A stretch of DNA of 64,000 nt, from positions 270,670 to 334,669 of the forward strand of contig JALGYY010000035.1 in assembly GCA_025782575.1 (NCBI GenBank), read 5' to 3'. This DNA is from a bacterium. Its GTDB lineage: Bacteria; Orphanbacterota; Orphanbacteria; Orphanbacterales; Orphanbacteraceae. The stretch's first letter is position 1; every line of letters begins with the position of its first letter. This document shows, piece after piece, positions 52,401-59,976 of this stretch. Made by a program: the position numbers and the translations under genes. Under the pieces are notes generated by a model that saw only the letters and a program-made list of their open reading frames with translations, did no database searches and was not told the DNA's origin.

Positions 52401-53636
52401 ATGAACCGCCCCTCCCCAGACGTCACCTTCCTTGATTCCCGGACTGACTCGGAGTTCCTCTCGCTCTTCCCGAACCGGCCGCTCGAGACTCTGCTCTTCG
52501 GCGGGCTGACATTTCAGGAACGGTGGAGCGTCCCCACTCCATTGCAAGAGGAGGGAGCGAAATCAAGCGAAAGAGATCTCGCTGTCGTATCGGCAAGGCT
52601 ATCGGTTCCCTCGCCAGGTCTCGTCCGCAAAATAGGGGAGACGACAACAGAGACAGCCTGGATGGACGGTAATCTTGTTCTTGCCGTCTCGATCGACCCT
52701 GATCGCCTGCGCGGCATTTCGAACGGCACCACTCTCGATGAACTTGCCGGCGGGCTCTCGGAGAGGGAGAGTCTGGGTGGCGGGGTCATCGTTTCCCCTT
52801 GGGAAATGGTCTCTCGAAACGGCCGCCAGATTGAAGAGGATCTCGCAATTGTCGAGGGCGCCCGGAATTATGATGCTGTCCCCTGTGTCTCACCTCCCTC
52901 CGCCAGAGAGGCCCTTCGCTTTCGCAGCGTCGAGCAGGAAGGGGAGGGGGCGCTCCGGATCGGCGCCGATACGCACATCGAACCGTTCGTCTTTCTCGAC
53001 ACATCCGATGGTCCGATCTGGATCGGCGCACACGTCACCATCGAGGCCGGTTCCATTCTCCGGGGACCGGTCTGGGTCCGGGACCGAGCGATCGTGCGCG
53101 GGGGAGCGAAGGTCGTGGAAGGGTCGACGATCGGTGAGGGAAGCCGTATCGGGGGAGAGTTGGAGGCAACGATTTTCGGCGCCTTCTCGAACAAGCAGCA
53201 TGAAGGGTTTCTCGGCCACGCCCTTATAGGCGAATGGGTCAATCTGGGCGCGTCCACGAACAACTCCGATCTCAAGAACAACTACGGGCCCGTCCGTGTG
53301 GACCTCGGCCAGGGCCCGATCGACACAGGGGAACAGAAAGTAGGATGTATGCTGGGGGACCACGTGAAGAGCGCCATCGGAACGAGGTTCTCCACCGGCG
53401 CGGCCGTCGGACCCTGCGCGAACCTCTTCGGCCCGAGCGGCCTCGTGAGCGGGTGGATCCCCCCGTTCACATGGGGAGAATCCGGGGGGCTTTACCAATT
53501 CGAGCGTGCAGTCGATACGATAAGGCAGGTCCGGAGCAGAAGGCTCTCTATCCTGGAACGGTCGGGTAGAGCCACCGATCTGGGCGAGAAGGAGGTCGGT
53601 CTCCTTCGGGAGATCTGGGAGGAGAGGCGGGGCTGA
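52401..53636 (+). CDS. Alternate GlmU-like sugar nucleotidyltransferase / left-handed beta-helix protein
   Basis: A 411-residue protein resembling the alternate GlmU family (TIGR03991) common in Bacteroidetes. The N-terminal half begins FLDSRTDSEFLSLFPNRPLE and has GGLTFQERWS. The second half is a left-handed beta helix (HIEPFVFLDTSDGPIWIGAH, IEAGSILRGPVWVRDRAIV), then GSTIGEGSRIGGELEATIFG and ASTNNSDLKNNYGPVRV. It would make UDP-GlcNAc if bifunctional, but the N-terminal nucleotidyltransferase signature GxGTRM is not evident, so activity of that half is unproven. UDP-GlcNAc feeds LPS, peptidoglycan and bacillithiol. Confidence 0.8.
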   Translation: MNRPSPDVTFLDSRTDSEFLSLFPNRPLETLLFGGLTFQERWSVPTPLQEEGAKSSERDLAVVSARLSVPSPGLVRKIGETTTETAWMDGNLVLAVSIDPDRLRGISNGTTLDELAGGLSERESLGGGVIVSPWEMVSRNGRQIEEDLAIVEGARNYDAVPCVSPPSAREALRFRSVEQEGEGALRIGADTHIEPFVFLDTSDGPIWIGAHVTIEAGSILRGPVWVRDRAIVRGGAKVVEGSTIGEGSRIGGELEATIFGAFSNKQHEGFLGHALIGEWVNLGASTNNSDLKNNYGPVRVDLGQGPIDTGEQKVGCMLGDHVKSAIGTRFSTGAAVGPCANLFGPSGLVSGWIPPFTWGESGGLYQFERAVDTIRQVRSRRLSILERSGRATDLGEKEVGLLREIWEERRG

Positions 53637-53650
53637 GCCCGCCAAGCCCT

Positions 53651-53679
53651 TGACCAGAAAGGCGATTGGGGATACAATA
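53651..53679 (+). promoter_or_regulatory. Sigma70-type promoter for the PorV-like gene
   Basis: TTGACC (53651-53656), exactly 17 nt, TACAAT (53674-53679): near consensus. Predicted start is near 53686, giving a leader of about 90 nt before the ATG at 53775. Confidence 0.75.
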
Positions 53680-53740
53680 GCTACGGTGGCTACCACGTTT
53701 TTGAGATTCCCGCAATCTGAGTCGTTTGAAAGAAACGGCC

Positions 53741-53758
53741 CCTCAAATCCCCTTGAGG
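53741..53758 (+). repeat. Short inverted repeat in the leader of the PorV-like gene
   Basis: CCTCAA (53741-53746) and TTGAGG (53753-53758) around a 6-nt spacer could form a small hairpin directly ahead of the ribosome-binding region (the second arm runs into AGGAAAGACAGG). No T-tract follows, so it is not a terminator; it could affect translation start. Confidence 0.4.
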
Positions 53759-53774
53759 AAAGACAGGTAATTTA

Positions 53775-54758
53775 ATGAAACTCCGGCACTTATCTGTTCT
53801 ATTCGGTCTGTTGTGCGTCTCGACAGCCCATGCGGGTACCGCCAAGTACGGCGGCGAATTCATGTCGACGGGAATCGGTGCGCGTGCCCTTGGAATGGGT
53901 GGCGCGTTCGTATCGATCGCCGACGACGCTTCGGCAGGCTACTGGAATCCCGCCGGAATGATCTATGTGCAACGTCGTGAGATCATACTGATGCACTCGG
54001 AACGGTTCGGCGACTTGGTCAATTACGACGCAGGGAGTTTTGTCCAGCAGCTCGCCGGCAAAGATGAAAAAAGGGCGGCGTTCGGATTCTCGTTTCTGCG
54101 GGTCGGCGTCGATGATATCGACAAGACTGACCTTGTGCTTGTGGACGGCGCTCCCCAGGTCATCAGCACAAGCACGTTCTCCGAAACCGACTGGGCGTTT
54201 CTGGTCTCCTACGCCCGGCTCTGGAATAACATGACGTCTCTCGGCGGAAGCGTAAAAGTGGTGCGCAAGGCGCTCGACGATGAGTCCGCTACAGGATTCG
54301 GATTCGATGTAGGCGTTCTCATGAAGCCCTGGCGCCGGCTATCGCTGGGACTGAGCATTCAGGATGTGACGAGTACGTTCCTGATCTGGGACAACGAAAC
54401 CGAAAATATACTGCCTCTCGCGCGGCTGGGTATTTCCTATCCTCTCCTGCTCGACTCGGTGAAGGGTCGCCTCACCCTGGCGGCAGGTCTGGACGTGAGG
54501 TTCGAGGGGCGTAAGACCGCCACCGCCTACTGGATCGGCGAGTCGAGTGCCGACCTCAGGCTGGGCGCGGAATACTGGTACGATGACCTGATCGCCGTCC
54601 GCACCGGGATCGAACAGCACGAAGAAGTCGACTTCATGGCGGGGGCCGGTCTCCGGCTCCCCTTCGGTGCCCAGCGTCTCGGACTGGACTACGCCTTCTT
54701 GAGCAACGGCCACGACCTGGATGACACCCATCGTGTAAGCGGTTCTCTCCTCTTCTAG
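53775..54758 (+). CDS. PorV/PorQ-family outer-membrane beta-barrel protein
   Basis: A 327-residue secreted protein. A signal peptide (MKLRHLSVLFGLL to about AHA) is followed by KYGGEFMSTGIGARALGMGG, AFVSIADDASAGYWNPAGM, diagnostic of the PorV/PorQ/UPF0164 group of FadL-like barrels. The remainder is built of alternating polar/aromatic beta strands ending in a C-terminal Phe (SGSLLF), typical for BamA-inserted barrels. PorV works with type IX secretion in Bacteroidetes; no other T9SS gene is seen here, so that role is not claimed. It has its own promoter. Confidence 0.85.
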   Translation: MKLRHLSVLFGLLCVSTAHAGTAKYGGEFMSTGIGARALGMGGAFVSIADDASAGYWNPAGMIYVQRREIILMHSERFGDLVNYDAGSFVQQLAGKDEKRAAFGFSFLRVGVDDIDKTDLVLVDGAPQVISTSTFSETDWAFLVSYARLWNNMTSLGGSVKVVRKALDDESATGFGFDVGVLMKPWRRLSLGLSIQDVTSTFLIWDNETENILPLARLGISYPLLLDSVKGRLTLAAGLDVRFEGRKTATAYWIGESSADLRLGAEYWYDDLIAVRTGIEQHEEVDFMAGAGLRLPFGAQRLGLDYAFLSNGHDLDDTHRVSGSLLF

Positions 54759-54762
54759 TCCG

Positions 54763-54791
54763 TTGACAGGGGAGGGGAGGGATCCTACAAT
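54763..54791 (+). promoter_or_regulatory. Sigma70-type promoter for the lapA-lapB-like operon
   Basis: TTGACA (54763-54768), 17 nt, TACAAT (54786-54791), essentially consensus. Predicted start is near 54798, about 30 nt before the ATG at 54828, which has GAGAGG 7-8 nt upstream. Confidence 0.78.
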
Positions 54792-54827
54792 CCCCGTGAA
54801 GAGCCCCCGGACACGAGAGGATTGTTC

Positions 54828-55169
54828 ATGGCGCGCATTTTCGGCTCGTTTCTACTCCTTCTGATTGTCTTCCTCATTCTCAGCGTGGCGGTACTCAATC
54901 CATCCTCCAAGGTCGACATCAATCTGCACTTCGGTCACTTTGTCGATGTGCCGCTCGTGTTCGCCCTTTTCCTCGCTTTTCTGGTCGGGTCGATCCTCAC
55001 GTTCCTCTATCTCATGACTCACGCGGTTAAACTGCAGATGCGAATCCGGAAGCTGACGAGCCGGAATAAAGAGTTTGAGGAGGAGTTGACCGCCCTCCGG
55101 AACATTCCGGTAGAACCGACGGGTCCGGCGAGCGATGAACCGGCTCCCGCTCCCGCCGGGATCGATTAG
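54828..55169 (+). CDS. lapA: LapA-domain (DUF1049) inner-membrane protein
   Basis: A 113-residue protein with two membrane helices: about 3-22 (FGSFLLLLIVFLILSVAVL) and about 45-66 (LVFALFLAFLVGSILTFLYL). A short coiled-coil tail (IRKLTSRNKEFEEELTALR) follows. This is the LapA layout, and it lies 8 nt before the LapB-like gene. In E. coli LapA/LapB tune LPS synthesis through LpxC turnover by FtsH. The same function here is inferred from the pairing and not proved. The ATG at 54828 was preferred over the TTG at 54822. Confidence 0.72.
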   Translation: MARIFGSFLLLLIVFLILSVAVLNPSSKVDINLHFGHFVDVPLVFALFLAFLVGSILTFLYLMTHAVKLQMRIRKLTSRNKEFEEELTALRNIPVEPTGPASDEPAPAPAGID

Positions 55170-55177
55170 AGACCGCC

Positions 55178-56383
55178 ATGGACTCCCTTTTCTCATGGTC
55201 CGGCCTTCTTCCCGCGGTTCTCGTCGCCGTAATCATCATCATCGGGGTCGTCATCTTTCGATCATCCCGCAGAAAGAAGCCGGAGGAGCCCCGGTACGTT
55301 GAAGCACTGAGTGCTCTTCTCGCCGGTAACGAGGATCGGGCGATCGAAGATCTGCGGCAGACAGTTCGCGTGGAACGCTCCAACATCGATGCTTACCTCC
55401 GTCTCGGCAATCTCCTCCGGAAAAAGGGGCACATCGAAAGGGCCCTTCGCATTCATCGTGACCTCGATGTAGGTACGTTCTTCCGCAGAAAGCTCACCGA
55501 CAGAGAAAAGGCGCGCATCAGGGAAGCCATTGCTGATGACTTTCTGGCCGCCCGGCGGCCTGACGAAGCGCTCGCTGTCCTCGCCGATCTACTTCGGCGA
55601 GACAAGTCGAACACTCGCATCAGACGGAAGATGGTCGCCGTTTATGAAAGACTCGGCGCCTGGGACAAAGCTTTCGGCCTCCATCAGGAAGGATTTCGAG
55701 TGCGGAAAGAAAAGGCTCCGGAACGGGTGGCTCGATACCGGGCCTTCTGTGGTACCGCCTATCTCGATGCTGGTGATTCGGCTACGGCGGCACGGGTCTT
55801 CGAAGAAGTTCTCCGAATTGACCCCACCTGTCCGGAAGCTCTCTTCCGGTTAGGAGGCATTCGATTCGACAACGGAGATCTGCACGAGGCGATCGGCTTC
55901 TGGGAGCGGTTCCATGAAGCATCACCCGAACTTGCTCATCTGACATTTGAGAATTTCGAGCGAGCGCTTTTTGAGACCGGTGATCTTAACAAGATGGAGA
56001 AAGTCTACAAGGCGATACTCGAGAAGCAACCGAACCATAACCAGACTTTACTTTCTTTGTCAGCCTTTTATGCCCGAAGAGGTGAAACGGATGAGGCGAT
56101 TGTGGAAGCCCGTCGCGCAGCTGATAAGCATCCCGCTTCGGCCGAGGCGCTCGCCCGGTTGATGAGCCTCTATTCCCGATCGGACAGTTCATCGGACGCC
56201 TGCCGGGAGATCAGCGAAACGATTGCGGACCGGAAATCCGCCGAAATCGAGCTTTGCTGCTCCCGCTGCGGCCACACTTCTGATAAGCCCTTCTGGAGGT
56301 GCCCGAAGTGCCTCGACTGGTACACAGCGCGGCCCCGAACAACTTATGGTTCCCGGACAGAATCCTCCGCTCCTGTTTCCTGA
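55178..56383 (+). CDS. lapB: LapB/YciM-like tetratricopeptide protein with C-terminal zinc ribbon
   Basis: A 401-residue protein: one N-terminal membrane helix (GLLPAVLVAVIIIIGVVIF), a long run of TPR helices (about 40-345), then a rubredoxin-like zinc site with paired cysteines CSRCGHTSDKPFWRCPKC near the C terminus. This matches LapB, which senses LPS level and directs LpxC to FtsH. It follows lapA by 8 nt. The end overlaps the next gene by 85 nt, an unusually long overlap. Confidence 0.82.
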   Translation: MDSLFSWSGLLPAVLVAVIIIIGVVIFRSSRRKKPEEPRYVEALSALLAGNEDRAIEDLRQTVRVERSNIDAYLRLGNLLRKKGHIERALRIHRDLDVGTFFRRKLTDREKARIREAIADDFLAARRPDEALAVLADLLRRDKSNTRIRRKMVAVYERLGAWDKAFGLHQEGFRVRKEKAPERVARYRAFCGTAYLDAGDSATAARVFEEVLRIDPTCPEALFRLGGIRFDNGDLHEAIGFWERFHEASPELAHLTFENFERALFETGDLNKMEKVYKAILEKQPNHNQTLLSLSAFYARRGETDEAIVEARRAADKHPASAEALARLMSLYSRSDSSSDACREISETIADRKSAEIELCCSRCGHTSDKPFWRCPKCLDWYTARPRTTYGSRTESSAPVS

Positions 56384-57369
56384 TTCTGCTCCTGATCCCG
56401 GCGGTCCCGACGAGCGCGTTCGCCTCGCTGGATGCCGCCGAGCAGCTGATTTCCGCCGGTGATCTTCCGGCAGCAAGGGAACTGTTGGTTCGCATGGCCG
56501 GTGAAAACCGTGGCGAACCCCTCGGGGTCGAAGCCAGCCTCCGCCTGATCGACCTGGAGGAGAACGGTGATATCGCGCTTGCCGCTTTGGAGGAGCTCCA
56601 CAAGACGACCCGCTCAGGCAGGGTTCTTTTTGCGATCGCCCGCTATCGATATGCGGTCGGGGCATACGAGAACGCGGCACGGGATTTCCGAGGCGCGGTA
56701 GGCGGACTGGAAGGGGAGAAACAGGAAGAGGCTCGTGTCTGGGAGGGGATTGCTCTCCACGCTGCAGGTCGTCTCGATGAAGGAATCGCACTGCTCGAAA
56801 AACGGGCCCGATCCTCGAATGGGAGTGTCGCTCATCTGGCGCGGCTCGTGGCCGGTGAGATCCGACTGGCTGAGGGGGATGCGCGCCGATGTAAATCACT
56901 GGTCGGTCCGCTTCTCAGCCAGGAAACAATCTACCGCCGCCCGGTGATCCTGCTCGCCGCGCGGGCTTATCGGGCACTCGGAGAGCGTGACCAGGCGGAA
57001 TCTCTCTTTCGAGAGCTGGTCTCCCAGGATCCTGAAACAGCGGAAGCGTCAGCGGCAAGGGAGCATCTCATCAATCTGCAATCGACCGGGCAAGCGGAAG
57101 ACGGTTGGTACATTCAGATTGCATCGTTCACAAGTGAAGAGAACGCCCGTCGATTTCTGGCCGCCAAGCAGCGTGAGGGGATCGGGGCGCTTCGCATGTT
57201 TCGTGTGACGCGAGACGGCGAAACGGTTCACCCTATTCGCATCGGCCCGTTCGACAATGAGGAAGAGGCGCGAGGGGCAAAGGACCGGCTCGCCGGTCAA
57301 GGCATTGAAGGCCACGTGGTTGATGTTCCCGCGATCGACGGGACTGCAGCCACACGATCGGATCAATAG
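56299..57369 (+). CDS. Secreted SPOR-domain protein with TPR-like repeats
   Basis: A 356-residue protein. A signal-like segment (FLILLLIPAVPTSAFA) lies about 27-43 residues from the GTG start at 56299; GTG 56308 is also possible. Helical repeats of about 35 residues cover about 45-255. A C-terminal SPOR domain follows (YIQIASFTSEENARRFLAA, then VHPIRIGPFDNEEEARGAKD). SPOR domains bind peptidoglycan stripped of side chains, so this probably acts in the periplasm at division sites. The first 85 nt overlap the LapB-like gene in another frame. Confidence 0.75.
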   Translation: MPEVPRLVHSAAPNNLWFPDRILRSCFLILLLIPAVPTSAFASLDAAEQLISAGDLPAARELLVRMAGENRGEPLGVEASLRLIDLEENGDIALAALEELHKTTRSGRVLFAIARYRYAVGAYENAARDFRGAVGGLEGEKQEEARVWEGIALHAAGRLDEGIALLEKRARSSNGSVAHLARLVAGEIRLAEGDARRCKSLVGPLLSQETIYRRPVILLAARAYRALGERDQAESLFRELVSQDPETAEASAAREHLINLQSTGQAEDGWYIQIASFTSEENARRFLAAKQREGIGALRMFRVTRDGETVHPIRIGPFDNEEEARGAKDRLAGQGIEGHVVDVPAIDGTAATRSDQ

Positions 57370-57378
57370 GGACAACCT

Positions 57379-59976
57379 ATGGCCAAACAGACCCCCATGA
57401 TCAAACAATACCGGGAGGTAAAGTCTCAGCATCCCGATGCGATTCTCTTCTTTCGTCTCGGCGACTTTTACGAGATGTTTTTTGATGATGCGAAGATCGC
57501 TTCCGAAGTGCTCGGGCTTACACTTACCTCCCGTGGAAAAGATGGAGGCGAACCGATCCCGCTCGCCGGTATCCCCTGGCATAAGGCGGATCACTACATC
57601 GATCGTCTTCTACGTGCGGGACATCGAGTAGCGGTCTGCAACCAGACAGAGGACCCTAAGAAGGCCAAAGGGCTCATTCGCCGCGAGGTAACTGAGGTCG
57701 TTACGCCCGGAACGGCGATCAGCGGCTCGACGATTGACAGCAAGCGCCCGAACTATCTCATATCTTTACACTTAAATGGTAAGACCGCGGGCCTCGCGGC
57801 GATCGACGTCACCACCGGTGACTTCCGGATCGGCGAGTTCGCCATGAGCGATCTGGCGGAGGAGATCTCGCGATTCGCTCCGGCGGAAGTTCTCATGCCC
57901 GACTCCTGCGGATCGCAGATCGAACTTTTCGATCGTCTTGAACGCACGCCGGCTGTCACCTCGCTTGAAGACTGGCGCTTTGACGGCGAAGAAGGGGAGA
58001 GACTCCTCAAGGCCCATTTTGGTGTTGAGACTCTCGACGGTTTCGGCTGTTCATCCCTTCGCCTCGGCCTTTCCGCCGCGGGTGTTCTCTTTAGCTACCT
58101 GCGTGATCTCGGGCGGGGCGATCTGAAACATGTGGACCGGATCTCACTGATCGACATGGCTTCCCATCTCGTGATCGACGAAGCGACCCGCCGGAACCTG
58201 GAACTTTTCCGCCCCATTCGGGAGGGCCCGATCGACACGACTCTCCTGTCAATTGTTGACGAAACGGTAACCGCCATGGGGGGGCGCTTGCTCCGGGAGT
58301 GGATGATGCGGCCTCTTCGGTCGCCGTTGGATATCGAGGAGCGGCTCGGTGCTGTTGATGAAGGAGTTCGCCGCACATCGCTCCGGAGCGATACACGTGC
58401 GCTCCTCGCCTCCCTCGCCGATCTGGAACGATTGTCGGGCCGGCTCGCCCTCGGACGAGGTTCACCCCGCGACCTCGCAGCACTGGCGACCACATTGGAA
58501 ACTCTCCCCGGGCTCCGGCGCCGTCTAGGCGAATGCGAATCCAATCTTTTCCGGGAGCTCGGCGATCAGATCGAGGAGAAGAACGAACTCGCCTCTCTCA
58601 TCAGAAGGGCCATCGTCGATGAGCCGCCGGCTACGGCACGAGATGGAGGTTTGATTCGCGAAGGCTATCACAAGGAACTGGACGAGCTCCGAGTGGTGGG
58701 AGCGAGCGGCCAGAACTGGATCACTTCGTTCCAGCAAAGGGAGAGAGAGAAGACCGGTATCTCCACGCTCAAGGTCGGTTTCAACCGCGTGTTCGGGTTC
58801 TACATTGAAGTATCCAAAATAAAGTCAGGCGCTGTTCCGCCCAACTATGTCAGGAAACAGACACTGGTCGCCGCCGAGCGCTATATCACACCTGAATTAA
58901 AAGAGCAGGAGGATCAGATTCTCGGGGCGGAGGAAAAGATCAAGTCGCTCGAAGAAGAGCTCTTTCTCGATGTCCGGCAGACGGCCGCCAGTGAAGGAAT
59001 ATCGCTCCGCCGCACAGCCAAGGGAATCGCGGTTGTCGACAGCTTGCTCTCGTTCTCGGTGACGGCGGTGCGAAGAAATTACAGGCGGCCTCACGTGAAT
59101 GACGGGACCACCCTCCGGATCACTCAGGGGCGGCACGCCGTGGTCGAGGCAATATTGCCTTCCGGAAAATTCATACCGAACGACACCCTGCTCGATACCG
59201 GAGAGAGCCAGATTCATATCATCACCGGGCCGAACATGGCCGGTAAATCAACCTACCTCCGCCAGGTGGCGCTCATCCAGATCCTCGCCCAGATGGGATC
59301 GTGGGTGCCGGCGGAATCGGCTGAGCTCGGTGCGGCTGACCGCATATTCACCAGGGTCGGCGCCTCCGATGATCTCGCCCGCGGGCAGAGCACGTTCCTG
59401 GTGGAGATGACGGAAACCGCAAACATTCTGAACAACGCGAGCCCGCGATCACTCATTCTGCTCGATGAGATCGGCCGGGGTACGTCGACGTTTGACGGCG
59501 TCTCCATTGCGTGGGCTGTGGTGGAGTATCTGCACGAGAATCAGAGGGTAGCGGCCAAAACGTTGTTTGCTACGCACTATCACGAGCTGGCTGATCTGGC
59601 CGATCGCCTTGTTCGAGTGAAAAACTTTTCGGTGCTCGTCAAAGAATGGAGTAATCGGGTCGTTTTTCTCAGGCAGATTGCGCCGGGAAGTGTGGACCGA
59701 AGCTACGGCATTCAAGTTGCCCGCCTCGCCGGTCTCCCGGATGAAGTAATCGGACGGGCCACAGAGGTTCTCCAGCATCTTGAAAAAGAGCATGGTACCG
59801 CACCCGCGCGGATCAAAAGCGACAACAGTCCCCAGATCGACCTATTCCGGGGCGGACGGGAGCTTCTTCTCGACGACCTGCGAGGCGTCGATACCGATCG
59901 GATGACTCCACTCGACGGGCTCCAAAAACTGAAAGAACTCCGGGACCGTCTGATCGACTCGGAAGGGGGGGAATGA
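57379..59976 (+). CDS. mutS: DNA mismatch repair protein MutS
   Basis: Full-length MutS (865 residues) recognises base mismatches and small loops. The N-terminal mismatch-binding motif FYE is at residues 30-32 within FRLGDFYEMFFDD. The connector, lever and clamp domains are present. The ATPase has Walker A GPNMAGKST near 617-625, then STFLVEMTE, Walker B SLILLDEIGRGTSTFDG and ATHYHEL. The C terminus ends in DLFRG plus a short tail. It overlaps mutL by 4 nt. Confidence 0.98.
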   Translation: MAKQTPMIKQYREVKSQHPDAILFFRLGDFYEMFFDDAKIASEVLGLTLTSRGKDGGEPIPLAGIPWHKADHYIDRLLRAGHRVAVCNQTEDPKKAKGLIRREVTEVVTPGTAISGSTIDSKRPNYLISLHLNGKTAGLAAIDVTTGDFRIGEFAMSDLAEEISRFAPAEVLMPDSCGSQIELFDRLERTPAVTSLEDWRFDGEEGERLLKAHFGVETLDGFGCSSLRLGLSAAGVLFSYLRDLGRGDLKHVDRISLIDMASHLVIDEATRRNLELFRPIREGPIDTTLLSIVDETVTAMGGRLLREWMMRPLRSPLDIEERLGAVDEGVRRTSLRSDTRALLASLADLERLSGRLALGRGSPRDLAALATTLETLPGLRRRLGECESNLFRELGDQIEEKNELASLIRRAIVDEPPATARDGGLIREGYHKELDELRVVGASGQNWITSFQQREREKTGISTLKVGFNRVFGFYIEVSKIKSGAVPPNYVRKQTLVAAERYITPELKEQEDQILGAEEKIKSLEEELFLDVRQTAASEGISLRRTAKGIAVVDSLLSFSVTAVRRNYRRPHVNDGTTLRITQGRHAVVEAILPSGKFIPNDTLLDTGESQIHIITGPNMAGKSTYLRQVALIQILAQMGSWVPAESAELGAADRIFTRVGASDDLARGQSTFLVEMTETANILNNASPRSLILLDEIGRGTSTFDGVSIAWAVVEYLHENQRVAAKTLFATHYHELADLADRLVRVKNFSVLVKEWSNRVVFLRQIAPGSVDRSYGIQVARLAGLPDEVIGRATEVLQHLEKEHGTAPARIKSDNSPQIDLFRGGRELLLDDLRGVDTDRMTPLDGLQKLKELRDRLIDSEGGE

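Noticed and set aside
53741-53758. Inverted repeat as a rho-independent terminator before the PorV-like gene
   Set aside because: The stem is only 6 bp and there is no T-tract; it is listed only as a possible leader hairpin.
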